Assembly: GCA_028641055.1 (NCBI GenBank)
Contig: CM054062.1
Span: forward strand, 173,495,642 to 173,559,641
Source of the DNA: Alopecurus myosuroides
Lineage: Eukaryota > Streptophyta > Magnoliopsida > Poales > Poaceae
Reading direction: 5' to 3'
DNA: 64,000 bases
In this document: one piece after another, positions 11,382 to 24,129 of the stretch
Layout: every line of letters begins with the position of its first letter
How positions within the stretch are numbered: position 1 is the stretch's first letter
The notes under the pieces: generated by a model
Told to the model about the DNA's origin: nothing
Database searches by the model: none
Seen by the model: only the letters and a program-made list of their open reading frames with translations
Made by a program: the position numbers and the translations under genes

Positions 11382-14300
11382 ATGGAGCTCGATGTCGGTG
11401 CCGGAGATCTGCACGAGGATGAGATTGTGCCGCTGTGCGCCGGCTGGGAGGGCTACGACATGAAAGCGTCGGACTGCCAATGGCTGGTCAACACGCGACG
11501 GGTCCCTCCCGGCGTCATCTGCCGCCCTCCCGGGAAGGAACTCGTCCCCATGCCTGGCCCTGGTGAGTATGTGGTATTCTTGAGCCACTTCAAACTGGGA
11601 TTTGGGCTTCCGATTTCAAAGTTTATGCAAGACTTCTTGCGGCATTTCGGCCTCCAACCACACCATCTTCCCGCCAACGCGGTAGCCATGCTTTCCACCC
11701 ATGCTGTCGTCTGCGAAGCTTTTCTTGGCGTCTATCCCACCATACACACCTGGGCCAAGTACTTTTACTTCCGCCAGCAAGTCGTCCCCAATCTCTCAAA
11801 TCCAATTGCCCCGAACGAAATGACCCAGACGGGTACCACCATGATGCTCCAGCGTTCCACGGGTAACCACCCACGGGTACTCGGGCTGGATACCTACCGC
11901 AAGTGGCAGAGGGGCTTTCTCTACGTCAAGAACGCAACCCCCTCAAAAGGAGAGGAAGAAGTGGATCTGATCAAGCTTCCTGAGTTCCAGGACGTCGTCC
12001 CCGCCGAGATGCGGAACTGGGGCTACCATCCCAGGAAGACGCTGAGGGATGTGAACTAGGTTGAAAACCGCCTGCACGAGCTGGTAGAGGAAGGCCTCCT
12101 CAAAGACGATCCAGTCGCCTCCCGGGTAGAGCGCCGAGTGCTCCCTCTCCAGGACAGAGTGCACAAGATGTGCTATATGGGTGGGCCTCGCGACTGTACC
12201 CGAACGACCACATTCGATCTCTCCAAAGCGGAGGTGGCGATCTGGGACAAGTCCATCCTGCGGACCACGCTATCAGACACATGGTTCTACGGCTTCGTGC
12301 CGTATAGCCGCACCAAGCCCATTCCCCAAGTAAGTAACTCTCTCAGCATACTCATTTGGTCTCAACTCTTACTTCTTTGCTGCATACCGAGTAGGAACTA
12401 CCTTAGCCTCTTATCCCAATCATGCCTTATGTTTGCATTTCATACCGGGTAGGGCTCCTCTGTTAGAACTTAGCTTAATATACCGGGTAGGGCTCCACAT
12501 GTTTTCCTGCTTAGGCCTTAGTCGTAAATACTTTATGTTTGCATGTTAGGCCGAGTAGAATTTCTACTCGCTTTCCTCCTCTAGGACTTAGCAATTTGTG
12601 CTTTATGCTTGCACGCTAGACCGAGTAGAATTCCTCTGGTGAAGCTTAGCTTACCGTGCTCTATGTTTGCACTTTCAGAAAATCTCTCGTCAGAAACTGG
12701 AAGACGATGTTGTCTTCGAAAGAAACTAGAAGCCGGACAGGACCGAGGACGACGCGAAAGCGTTCGACGTCTAGGATACGTTTTGTATACCTCGTGCTGG
12801 CCAAGACGGTAAGTCCCGAGACTTCACCTCTATTCGGGACTGGTCAGATGATGAAGAAGGTGACCGAGTTCAGATGCGTACACCTCCCTTCATATTTTTC
12901 CCTTTCTCCTTTCTTATTCCCATATTTGCTCATTGCAGCCGCGGACGACCTGGAGGTGGAGGAGGAGGAGCCGCTTGACGTGGCGCCTGTCTCCGTGGCC
13001 GCCCCCACCAAAACCAGGAAGAGAACGGGTAGCGGAGCATTGGAGCCCCCGGCCAAGAAGATGAAGAAGAAAGCAGGCAACAATAAAATTGCCACGCACA
13101 AGAAGCGCCCCACTGCTGACGGGTAAGTGTTTCCGAGTTGCCTTATCACTTGCAATTCATAATCTTCTCTGTTCTTCTTCTGCCCTTCTTCTCTGCATCC
13201 CTTTTACTCTATTTCTTCTCTTTTTATCTTTTCTCAGCGAGGCACTTGATGCCGAGGCCACCAACGCGCCCCCTGAGAAGCACGCCCCGAGATGTCGTGG
13301 AGCTTTCCGACAATTAAGGGGACAAACAACCAGAGGGAAGGACGCAAACGTCTTCCCCTCTTTGAGAAGAACATGATCTTGGTGCCGAGAACAACAGCGC
13401 CGAGATGGAGACCGATCAAGCTCCAGAGCAACCGCAGACCAACACACAGCAGGCTGCCTAGGAGCCCACCACCGAGAGACCACCATCGGCCTCCGCTGAG
13501 GAGCCCAGAGAGAACGCTACCGAGCAGCAACAAGATGACTCCGCCATGGAGAAACCAGATCCTGCTGCCGAGCAGCGGAAGGAGAATCCCGCCGAGAAGC
13601 GGCAAGAGACCCCGGCTGCGCAGGACCGTGTTGTGGTGCAGCCAGCGCCTCAAGACCAAGATCAGCCTGATACTACACTGGTTAGCCAGCCACAGGCTCC
13701 GCCAACCAAGAAGACACCTTCTTCGGAGGCCAGGCAACCCAGCCAGCCGCAGACACGAGGTCCCCCGCCAGCTACGCAGATGCCGCCCCCAAAGCCAAGG
13801 ACCACTCCTGCTGCTCCTGGCGCCGGCAAGCCGCCAACTGCACCGAGAACCAAGCCCTCAGCTGCAGCGACTGCCGCCGAGAAGACCACACCCAAGACCA
13901 CCAAGATCGCCAAATCCGGTGGCAGCAAAGGTCAGGATCAGACCTACCGGGTACCGGCCCCTACACCCCCAGCAACGAGCGGTGCGCTGGTGCCCGTTAA
14001 GACTGGGCCGGTTACCCAGAGCACCAAGCTTGTCCAAACCTCCATCAAGTTTAGTCCTCCGGAACAACAAGCTCTTGGGGCTGGCGCCAGCTCGCCCACC
14101 AAGAGTGCGCTCTACCAAGATCACTGGCATGAGCTGCTAGAAATCAATCAGCAGAAACAGGCGGAAGAAGCCGTGCGGAAGGCGGAGCTGAAGGAAAGGA
14201 GGCAGCTGGCCCGCTCCGGATCCACGGGAAAGGCTCCTTCCCTGCGTATTGGGGACATGCCGCCTCCCTCAGAGTACGAGCTCCAAGAGGACACTGAAAC

Positions 14301-16561
14301 TATCGTCGACCGGATAGGTTTTGTGGAGCAGTACTGGGACAGTAAGAAGCACCGTCACGCCGAGTGGGATGGCGTGCACCTGAAGAACCTTGACACCTAC
14401 CGGCAAGCCGGGAACAAGGCCGATGTCGGTCCTGTCACAATGGCCATATCCTCCTCTAGCAGTACCTTGGCGCACAAACTGTACTGCCTGCGCAAGGCTG
14501 CTGAGGACGCCGAGAACACCAATCGAGTAAGTACTTTTTCCTCTCCATATGGATTTATGCGCTGCCTGTTTCTTTCCGTTTTACCCCTTCTCTTCTATCC
14601 ACTACCCAGTCCCCGAGATTCGGGCCGAGTAGGTAAAGCTCAATCGAGTTGCAATCTACTCGGGCCAAATCTTCCAATTTATACCATTTCCTTCTTCCCT
14701 GCAGGAGTGCACTCAAACTCAGAGCAATGTCTTCCGCCAGCTCCTGTGGTTGCACCGGTCCATCAGAGATAGGAACCGGGTGCTGGAGTTTGAGAAGAGC
14801 GAGAGGGACGCTCTGGAGAAGAACATCACGGACACTGTCACCAAGTTGTCCTCTGTTGAAAGTAAGCACATAGCATTTTGGTTTGTGCGTTTTTTGCTTA
14901 CGCCCATTTTTGCTTTTGTTCAATCGTTGTCTTCTCTATAGGCGAGCTCAAGGCGCTCGTTGATAGGCACCAAGACTGTGAGGTCATGGCTGCATCAGTG
15001 CAGAGCAAAATTTCCTCCTTGGAAGGTGAGCTAATCCTTCTCTTCTCTTCACTTAGTTTCTGTTTCTTGTTCATGATGTTAAATGAGTTGCTGTCCCCGC
15101 AGAAGAGTACAAAACCTTCCGAGAGCAGCATCTGGAGTGCCTCGCCCCAGCTAAAGCGCATCAGCAAGTGCAGGTCCGAGAGGCCCAGCTACAGAAGGAA
15201 CTGGACACCGAGAAGGCTGAAGTTCATAAGCTCCAACTCGAGCTTACTGACGCACTCAAGACTGCGATTGAGGCCGGGAATGAGAAGACAACAGTGATGA
15301 ACTGGGCTGCCGCAGAGAAGCAGGAGCTCGAGAGGGAGATCAGATCTCTGAGAGAGAGAAATCAAACTCTTGAGGGCATAGTGATTCACGCCTTCTCCAA
15401 GACAGGCATATCCGTCTTGTTGATGACTGGAAGACTTGACTAGGGGCCCTTGTCCTGGAACTGAGCTGTGAGTTCTCGCTATTCTTCATTATATTCCGTC
15501 TTTGTCTTTCTGACTTCTTCTATTCGGTTTTCCTTCTTCCTGGTTCTCTCTTCTGACTCAAACTAGCATGCCCTTCTCTAGATACCTTCCCGGACTTCAA
15601 TGATGCCACTGAGACTATCATGGAGAAAGCAAGAAGAGTAAGGGCAGCTTCCGTCCTCAACACAGATGAGTCCGTCAGGATCGATGATCACATTGAAAAT
15701 ATCAAAACTCGGGTGATATCCCTCAAGGGTCTGGGCGCCTCCATGGTTTCTACTGCCATGAATCTGCACAAGTTATTCTGGCCAGAGCGACAGATTCCAG
15801 ATACCATCAACGAGATGGCGGCCAATTTGAACCGTGTCAAGGAGGAACTGAAGAAGTGGCGTGCCTCCGCAGCCCGGGCTAGTGCGGATGCGGCCCTGCA
15901 CTTCATACTATCCTGGTATGAAAATCTTGATGTTGACAGGATCAGTACCCTCCGGAATGGCTCCAAGTGGACTGGCCGGGATGAGTGCGTCTTGCGCTGA
16001 AAGGCGGTTGCCTACGAGCTTGCTTCCTATGCGGAAACTCAACAGTACATCGACGGCCCCACGGAGCCGGATACCGATGTCGAAGGAGATGACGAGGAGG
16101 AAGATGAAGCTGAGGGTGACGAAGATGTTGGCGAAGACGGCAGTTTGGGTGGCGAAGAGGAAGAGCAGGACGATGCCGAAGAGGAGGAGATCGAGCAGCG
16201 CCACGCTGCTGAGGAGTCCGGGATGGAGGTGGACTCGGAAATTGTCAAGCCAGGAGCTGGTTCGGACGATGCCCGGGTTGATTCGCAGCCCGCCGCACAA
16301 GATGAAGTTGTCACCACCGAGATGGTGATCAACGATCCCGCTCCCGAGTTGGGCGCAACTGAGGCTGCAACCGAGAACGTCGCCTCCGAGCTCTATCCTC
16401 TACCCAGTGCTTCCGCTGCCCAGGCCACTAACGCTGCCTCCGAGCCATCCTCCGCTACTCCAACTTCGTCTACTCTAGAGCCTGCTTCCACAAATCCTGC
16501 TACCGAGCCCGTGGAGCCTACCAGCACCGAGACGGACACTACTTCATCACTTGTTGTTTAA
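11382..16561 (+). pseudogene. Antisense multi-exon gene of element A (Transposase_28 domain), broken
   Basis: Exon 1 (11382-12329) encodes a domain resembling the Pfam Transposase_28 family, 'putative gypsy type transposon'. Blocks include CQWLVNTRRVPPGV, HHLPANAVAML, HAVVCEAFLGV and, after an in-frame TAG at 12057, CYMGGPRDCTRTTTF and FYGFVPYSRTKP. Consensus GTAAGT and CAG sites suggest further exons starting near 12679, 12939, 13238 (long, Pro/Ala/Lys-rich), 14705, 14942, 15103 and 15580. The later exons are coiled-coil and end in an acidic, Ser/Thr/Glu-rich tail at 16561. A frameshift near 13300 and a TGA near 15999 (element C keeps CGC/CGG-type Arg codons there) also break it. Biochemical role unknown; it may aid mobility or regulation. 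Confidence 0.7.
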
Positions 16562-17194
16562 ATTCCTGCACTTTTATCCTTAAACACTTATCAGATGCCC
16601 GGTATGCCGGGTGGAGATGTAACAAACACTTTTATGGTTCCTCGTGCTACTCAGTTTTAGTTGTTTCTTTGGCAAGACTGGCTCAATGCCAGATTGCGTT
16701 AAAATGCAAGTCCCCGAGTTGCTTTTTTCCTCCACTTAGCTCTTTTGTCTTTGCTCTTACCTGCCACTTGTGGCTTTTTTGGTAGTCGAGTCATAAGATT
16801 TCAAAAACCAAGTTTCAGATACTTAACCACTTAGAGATTTGAATATTAACACTGCCCACCACTTAGCCGAAAGGGAAACAGAGAAGTAAAAACACCCTAC
16901 TCGGTTGTTCTTCTCTTCTTTCCTTACCATTTTTTTTCATGTGTTCATTGACCTTTGGCTTGTTCTCTTGCTTGCCATGAAGCCGGGTTGCGGACATCAG
17001 CGAAGTCGAAGAGTTGGCCCTTGGTTTTAAACACACTACTTAACGTACGCATGAAAGTTTAAGTAGAAGAACCGAGTAGGCAAAAGGAAAAAAGTAAACG
17101 ACACAGAGAAAGTTTAGCACAGGCAGTCCCCGAGTTCGAATTCGGAGTGCCGACTTGAATTTAACTCGGTTGATGGGATACATACAATTTTTCC
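16562..17194. other. Convergent 3' region between antisense gene and integrase, element A
   Basis: Non-coding. It shares blocks with 34455-35120 of element C, for example ATGCCGGGTG.AGATGTA, TGCTACTCAGTTTTA, GTGTTCATTGAC and CAGTCCCCGAGTT. It probably holds the 3' untranslated regions of both convergent transcripts. Confidence 0.6.
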
Positions 17195-18870
17195 TCATGA
17201 ATGAAAACGGCGGAGTAGAGCTACATTCCAGGGACGTTTGGATTTCTCTCCGGATTTATCCGCCCTGTTCTTCTGTGGTACCTGTGCATCGATGAGATAA
17301 TAGGAATCATTGTGCAGAGCCTTGCTCACAATGAAAGACCCTTCCCACGGAGGGGATAGCTTGTGCATCCCGGCTGTGCGCTGCCCGAGCCTAAGGACCA
17401 TGTCTCCTTATCGGAAAACCCTTGGGTTCACTTTTCGGCTATGATATCTTCTCAGGTTCTGTTATATACAGCTGAGCGAGACAGAGTTAACTCTCTTGCT
17501 TCCTCGAGCAGGTCCACATCATCTTCTCGGGCTTCTCTTGCCTCTGCCTCAGTATAGAGGGTTACTCTGGGTGAGTCATGCTCAAGGTCAGTGGGCAACA
17601 CGACCTCAGCTCCATATACAAGGAAGAATGGTGTGTATCCGGTTGATCGGTTAGGGGTAGTCCTTAGACTCCACAATACCGCCGGCAAATCGTCCAGCCA
17701 GCAACCAGGGGTTCGCTGTAATGGCTCAATCAGCCTTGGCTTTATTCCGGAAAGGACCATGCCATTTTCTCTTTCAACTTTCCCATTGGAAGCCGGATGA
17801 GCGACTGATGCAACGTCCAGTCGGATCCTCTTATCTTTGTAGAACCTAGCAAAGGTTCCCTCAGCAAAGTTTGTTCCATTGTCCGTGATGATCCCATGCG
17901 GGTAGCCATATCTCAGAATGACATCTTTCAGAAAGCTCACAGCTGTGTTTCCATCACACTTCCGGATAGGCTTCACTTCGATCCACTTGGTGAACTTTTC
18001 AACCATAACCAAGATGTGGGTCATGTTTCCTCTAGCCGGCTTGAAAGGGCCTACCATATCCAAACACCATACTGCAAAGGGCCAAGTGATAGGAATGGTC
18101 TTCAACTCGGAAGCTGGCATATGAATCTTGCTTGGATATCTCTGGCACCCATTGCACTTTCTCACTAGATCTTCTGCTTGTTGCAAGGCAGTGAGCCAAA
18201 AGAATCCATGCCGGAATGCCTTCTTGACCAGAGCCCGAGATGAGGCATGATGCCCACACTCTCTTTGATGTATTTCTCTTAGGATCTCTTCTCCTTCTTC
18301 TGGTTCAATACAGCGTTGCAGTACTCCTGTAGGACTTCTCTTGTGCAGCTCCTTGTTGATCATGGTATAGCCCTTCGATGTTCTCTGTATCTTCCTGGCT
18401 GTGACCTCGTCACTCGGCAATGTGCCATCCATTAGAAAGGATAATATGGGCAAAGCCCAACTCGGTGTCTCCCGGATAGGAAACACTAGTTCGTCCACTT
18501 CCATTGGATCAGCTGCCATGACTTGCTCCGAGTTGGAGACGAGTCTCCGAGTCCTCGAGTACTGAGAAATGATCCCCTCGATGAATGTGATAGTCCCCGG
18601 GTTTGCAGAGGCAGTCTCCAGGTTCTCTTTTGAGCCCCCCCAATCAATCTCCATAGGAACAGCTTCCGAGTCCAACAGCCCTGGAATGTATATTGACTCC
18701 GAGTTGGGAGATGGCTTGATAGATGGCTTCCTCAAATGCCCCAGAGCAATTCCCGGCGGAATGAACTGCCGAGAAGATCCCAATTTGGACAGAGTGTCAG
18801 CTGCGTCATTTTCAGCTCGGTGGATGTGATGAAACTCACACCCATCAAAGAATCCAGTCATGCTCTGCAC
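17195..18870 (-). pseudogene. Integrase of element A
   Basis: Encodes the Gypsy integrase: zinc-binding HHCC (HQRECGHH ... CNGCQR), the catalytic core with Asp in WCLDMVGPF, Asp in IITDNGTNF and Glu in SNGKVEREN (D,D,E), then GYTPFFLVYGAE and a C-terminal domain (KLSPPWEG ... RPWNVALLRRFHS) at 17195-17401. A stop or frameshift near 17452 separates the C-terminal domain, and a TAA near 18880 separates the frame from the upstream RNase H. The catalytic residues are still present. No chromodomain is visible, as expected for the Tat lineage. Confidence 0.85.
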
Positions 18871-18879
18871 CAGAAACCG

Positions 18880-19479
18880 TTAGGATGCCATGTTGGCATC
18901 CAAAGCATCCCAAGTCCCCGAGACTTGTTGAACTACTAGGTCTGAGTCACCATAGCAGACAATACGCCGTACTCCAATCTCCTTGGATACTCTCAGGCCG
19001 TGTACCAGTGATTCGTACTCGGCTAAATTATTGGACGCCGAGAAGTGGATTTGTAGCACATATCTGAGTTGATCTCGCTTGGGTGAAGTGAGCACCACGC
19101 CAGCACCGAGCCCTTCTTTTACTTTGGAGCCATCAAAATGCATCTTCCAGAAATTGGTTTCTGCCAAGGTAGCCTCATACTGCATCTCGGCCCAATCCAC
19201 CAAGAAATCTACCAGAGTCTGAGACTTGATTGCTTCTCTTCTCGCGTACAAAGGGGTGTACGTGGCTAGCTGAATTGCCCACTTGGCTACCCGGCCGCTT
19301 GCATCCTTGTTGCCCATGATCTCCGAGATGGGAGCGGTGCTCACCACCGTGATGGGATGCTCTTGGAAATAGTTCTTGAGCTTCTTGGCACCCAGATACA
19401 CACCATATGTCATCTTCTGGTAGTGTGGATAATTCTGCTTGGAGATGGATAGAACCTCGCTGAGATAATATACTGGCCG
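18880..19479 (-). pseudogene. RNase H region of element A, including archaeal-type RNase H
   Basis: The part at 19400-19479 continues the first RNase H of the reverse transcriptase (VYYLSEVL ... YHKMTYGVYL-like). The part at 18880-19200 is a second RNase H with HFDGSK, ASNNLAEYESLVHGL and YGDSDLVVQQ, which supply the Asp/Glu/Asp residues of the archaeal-type family. The frame is bounded by a TAG at 19477 (element C has Gln there) and by a TAA near 18880 (element C has Tyr there). Confidence 0.8.
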
Positions 19480-20595
19480 CTACACGGTCTTTCCTTCCTC
19501 TTCTCGCTCCACTACCACCACCACACTGACTACTCGGTTGGTGGCCGCAATGTAAAGCATCATTGGCTCCTTGGACAAAGGGCTCGCCAAGATGGGAGCG
19601 CTACCCAGCATGGTCTTGAGTTCTTTGAAGGCCACATCAGCTTGTGGTGTCCAGACAAACTTTTCACTTTTCTTCATGAGCTGATAGAGAGGCAATGCCT
19701 TCTCGCCCATTCTTCCCAGGAAGCGGCTAAGAGAAGCCAGGCACCCGGTGAATTTCTGCACATCCTTCAGTGATCTCGGCAAAGACATGCTCTCTATAGC
19801 TTTTATCTTTGAAGGATTGGCCTCAATTCCCCGACTGGATACCAAGAAGCCGAGTAGCTTGCCAGCCGGGACGCCAAATGTGCACTTGGTTGGATTTAAT
19901 TTCATCCGGTATTTGCGCAAGCTGGCAAATGTTTCCTCAATATCGCTCAACAGAGTGTGTTTTTCTTTTGTTTTGATGACAATTTCATCTACGTACACCT
20001 GCACATTCTTGCCTATCTGGTCATGCAAACATTTTTGCATGCACCTCTGATAAGTAGCCCCAGCATTTCTCAACCCAAAACACATGACAAGATAGCAATA
20101 AGCTCCTTACGGTGTAATAATAGAAGTCTTTATTTGATCAGCCGAGTTCAGAGGTATCTGGTGAAAACCAGAATAGGCATCAATGAAAGACAAAAGTTCG
20201 CACTCGGCAGTGGAATCGATCACCTGATCTATGCGGGGTAGCGGAAACGGGTCCTTGAGGCAGGCCTTGTTCAAGTCGGTGTAGTCCACACACATGCGCC
20301 AGGCCACATCAGCCTTGGGATCCTCCTTCTTCTTCTCCACCATGACCGGATTGGCCAACCAATCCGGATGCAGTACCTCCATGATAAATCCACTTGTCAA
20401 CAGCTTTGGGATCTCGTCACCAATAGCTTTCCTTCTCTCAGCCACAAAGCGGCGCATCGCCTGCTTAACCGTCTTGGCGTCAGGGCGCACATGCAACGAG
20501 TGCTCAACCAATTCCCTCGGGACACCCGGCAGGTCCTGATTGGACCATGCAAAGACATCCCAATTCTCAAGGAGGAAGTGGATGAGCTCTCTTTC
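19480..20595 (-). pseudogene. Reverse transcriptase of element A, catalytic motif altered
   Basis: The fingers and palm are clear: DPFPLPRIDQVIDST, FIDAYSGFHQI, then FGLRNAGATYQRCM and LLGFLVSSRGIEANPSKI. The active-site motif reads YVDE where element C has YVDD, so the second catalytic aspartate is Glu and the enzyme would probably be inactive. A TAA near 20106 replaces the Tyr of the TPYGAY block. The frame upstream starts after an in-frame TAG near 20597, which element C shares. Confidence 0.85.
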
Positions 20596-21409
20596 CTATT
20601 TATCCTCCAATCCGGCACCAATGATGGCCACACGCTCCGGGAACTCTGGGTCAATCCGCACTTTCTCTGTCTCTTGGGAGGCCTGGAAGGTGGCCCCATA
20701 CTGAGAACTCGGCATGCCAGGCATACCGACTTGAGCCGCTTGGGCCATGGCCACCACCTCATGAATCTTCTTCTTTTCGGCATCAATGACCATAGACTCG
20801 GAAAGCCGAGAGCCAGCAGATGCACACTCCAAGGAGCGCTTGTAATCACCCGAGATGGTGATGATGCCATTGGGGCCAGGGATCTTCATCTTTAGATAGG
20901 CCGCATGAGTAGAGGCCATGAACTTGGTTAGAGCAGGCCTTGCCGAGCAGGACGTCGTAAGGGCTTTGAAGATCAACCACCTCAAATTGCAGGCACTCGG
21001 TCCGGCAGTTCTCCCTGGTGCCGAAAAGCACATCCATCGAGATGCAGACGATAGGAGCACAAGACACTCCCGACACAATGCCGTGAAAAGTGGTCCGGCT
21101 GGGTAACAGCATGTTCTCGGCAAGGCCGAGCTTCTCCATGGTATCTTGGTACATGATGTTGACGCTGCTCCCGTTGTCGATCAGCACCTTGCTGAACTTC
21201 ACGTTCTTTTTGGTCCCCAAGAAAGTGGGGTCCACCACCAGAGCATATGTACCCGGGTTGGGCATTATCTTGGGATGATCCGCTTTGGACCAAACTATCT
21301 CCTGGTCGCACCACTCCATGTAGTGAGGCACAGATGGCATCACGACATTCACCTCCATCGCGCACCTGCGCTGGAACTGCTTGTCATCCGGCTCAGTGGT
21401 GAACACCAT
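20596..21409 (-). pseudogene. Aspartic protease and linker of element A
   Basis: Contains the retropepsin-like core KVLIDNGSSVNIMYQDT. Plant Tat proteases use D-x-G-S in place of the animal DTG. The region continues through FHGIVSGVS and LQFEVVDLQSPYDVLLG. A frameshift near 20930 moves the frame to the block AYLKMKIPGPNGIITISGDY, which leads to the stop GLEDK-TAG before reverse transcriptase. The protease would normally be cut from a Gag-Pol polyprotein. Confidence 0.75.
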
Positions 21410-21427
21410 ATAGCTCTCGTGGTGCTC

Positions 21428-24129
21428 CTAGTACTGGTTCCGGTCCCCAGCACCACCATTGTTGTTTTTGTTCTGGTTACATTGTTGTTGTTGCGGTTGT
21501 TGTTGCGGGTGTAGTAGTTGTCGTTGCGGTTGTTGTTGTTGAAGTTGCGGTTGTAGTTGTTGTTGGCTTCCTGCGCCACTTGGTTCACGTTCTCCCTCCT
21601 CTAGTTCTCGGTAGGCCTGTGAGCAGCTGCCCGAATAGGCTGCACATTGGCACCCGAGAGCGGAAGAGGAGGAGGAGGAGGAGGCAGCTGACCGAAAGCC
21701 TCGCTCTTGATCCTGTCCCACCAGCTGCACTGCCGGGTAGTGTGATTGGCTGGCCTACTCGGATGCCGAGTATGGCAGCTACACGGTCCATCCTTCATGT
21801 TCTCAAAGACAAATCTTGCAGGATCTCCGGATTCCTGGGAGGCATTGTTCTGCTAGGGAGCATTGTACTGCTTTTTGAAGTTGTGGCCCTGAGTCTGGTT
21901 TTGCCCGTATTGGGCTCCAGCAGTTTTTTGTCTTTGGCTGCTCCCGGCAGCACCCTGATCTTGAGTAACAGCAGCTACATGGTCAGAACCGTAGCGGATA
22001 TCCGGACGGTCTTCCCTTCTCTTGTTGCGGAAGTCCTGGCGGTCATGGCGCCGGGATCCATAATGGTGCTTCCTCTTGGGCTCGAAGGAATCAAGCATAG
22101 GCTGAGTAGGGTCATCGAGAGCATACATATCAGCAATCTTGATCATCTCAGCGAGGGTACTCGGCATTTCCCTCTAAAGTTTCTGCCACAGCATGCTGCC
22201 ATGTCGGCAGCCTTGTGCAAACCAGGCAATGGCCTGTGACTCGTTCACACCCTCACATGTGTTTCTCAGAGTGCTCCACCGAGTAAGATACTCGCGGTCA
22301 GTCTCCTCTTCTCTTTGCTTGCACGTCGAGAGCTGCTACGGCCGGTTTGGCCTCTTGTAAGTGTTGGTGAAGTTGCTGATGAAGGCTTCCGAGAAATCAA
22401 GCCAGCAGTTGATACTGTCTTTCAGCAGATTATTGAGCCCGATCCGGGCAGGGCCCTCCAGCATCTGGGGCACATACCGAAAAACCCATCTCCTGTTGCC
22501 ACCTGCAACGTACACGGCAGTCACATAGTCATTCAGCCAGTCCTCTGGCTTGGTGCTTCCATCATAGGTCTTGGTCCCTCTAGCCAATTGAAACTTGGAC
22601 ACGGGTGGCTCCCCCATGATCCTGGGACCAAAACAGCTTGGCCCGGGTGGGCCTCTTGCTTCTATCTCCTCGGACCGGTAGAGCCGGTCCATCTTGTATC
22701 TTGCATCACTTGGCTCCATCATTCTTCCTCCCAACTGAGTTGCGAGATCTCTTGGGTCGGCGTACCCGGCTCGCTCCATTGCTGAGTACCCGTCGTGGTA
22801 ACGGTCTTGGGGAACAGGTCCGGGTTGAGCAACCGGGTTTGGCCACAGTAGCAACCACATGCGGTTGAACAACATGTTGGACTAGGTTAGCAACATGCTG
22901 CCGAGATGGGCCCTCTCGGTTTCCTCATTGCCCCTCTTGATGAACTCTGGCGACCTGATGGCCAGTACCTGCAGCATTGCGTTTTTGGCCAGGCTGCCGC
23001 ACTACAGCATGCTGTTTTCCGGCGACAACCGGGTTGTACACCTGCATCTGTTTGTTCCTCCCAGAGGTCACACTATGGGCCCTCTCCCCACCGGGAAGCG
23101 GCGATGAAGCCTGGTCCACGGATCTTGCCCCATGCGAGTAAACAACATGAGACGCACCGCCACCCGGATTGGCCTGCCGAAAGGCCTCATTCTGCCTACC
23201 CGCTTCCAGAACGAGCTCATTGAGCCGCTCCTGCTGCCTAACACGGGCCTCGCCAGTGAGAAAGGCAACTCAGCAGCAACTGCCTCTGCAGCTCTAAGTG
23301 TTTTTACAGGAGAACTATATTTCGGCCTACCAGCGGTGTTTTGACTGGCAGACTTGCTAGCAGTTCTACCATCTCTAGCTAGCTCAACACCTAAGTTGTG
23401 CCGAATAACTCCTATCTTGCTAGGATTTCTAGATATAGGAGTAAAACCATGTGCTCTATTGTACTCATTTTGGTCCAAGTTAAGCTCAAGCCTAACCTCC
23501 TCCAGCTCCTGGGCCTCCTGCAGCAAGGCGAGTTGATGTTGCTCGAGCTGCGCCCTCACCACAGCCGGATCCATGTCCGTGGCGATAGGCATGCCGAGCT
23601 GTGCGACACCGGCGCGAGCAGCCGGTATCACAGTCGATGTAGAAAGATCCACATAACCAGGTTAGTTCTGCGGCATGTCGTAGGGCTTGTGTCCCCTGCG
23701 AGCAGCCGGCTCATCGACGACTTCAGGCGCAGTGGGCGCGCCTTTCCCGGAATCGATAACCGGGCATGTCATCATCGCCTCCACGCTGCCCACAGAGCAG
23801 CCAGCCGGCTTCCCGCGGACAGCGAGAACATCGGGAGGGTCCTCAGCAACGAGCACCACCTCGGGGTACCCACGGATGACGGTGGTGGCGACGTACACCA
23901 AATGCGCGCCGAAGGAGAGGATGGAGCTGCCTGCAGGCATGGGCTTGCCGCCGAAATCACCGGCGTTGTTGCTGACGAAGTCGAAGGAGCCGAATCTGTG
24001 GACAAGGCCACAACCCACGCGCTCCCCCGACGGAGAAACCGGACTCGTCCGAATATGCACCCCAGCCAGCGCCGCTGCTGGCCCCACGGTGGGCACCAAC
24101 TGTCGTGGTGTCGTAAAGACAGATGCCAT
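21428..24129 (-). pseudogene. Gag of element A
   Basis: On the minus strand an ATG at 24127-24129, inside the 5' LTR, opens a frame through the LTR end and primer site (MASVFTTPRQLVPTVG) into FGSFDFVSNNAGDFGG. A Gln/Glu-rich coiled segment follows (23068-23652), then the Retrotrans_gag capsid-like domain (22336-22875: YVAGGNRRWVFRYVPQML, INCWLDFSEAFISNF). Downstream are a basic/Gln-rich part, a Cys/His zinc-knuckle-like segment (CSCHTRHPSRP...HTTRQC) and an Asn/Gln-rich low-complexity stretch (21428-21600). Several frameshifts interrupt it. Confidence 0.75.
24078..24100 (-). other. Primer binding site region of element A
   Basis: Directly after the LTR end the minus strand reads GTTGGTGCCCACCGTGGGGC, beginning TGG as primer sites do. 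Element C has TTGGCGCCCACCGTGGGGC at the same place. I do not assign the tRNA. Confidence 0.6.

Noticed and set aside
13157..13737. Long minus-strand Leu/Gly-rich frames opposite exon 4 of the antisense gene
   Set aside because: They are mirror frames of Pro/Ala/Lys-rich codons, not proteins. The same applies to 31397-32626.
21580..22239. 219-codon plus-strand frame opposite gag of element A, and 39624-40343 in C
   Set aside because: Reverse-frame shadows of gag. No recognisable domain and not at the antisense-gene locus.
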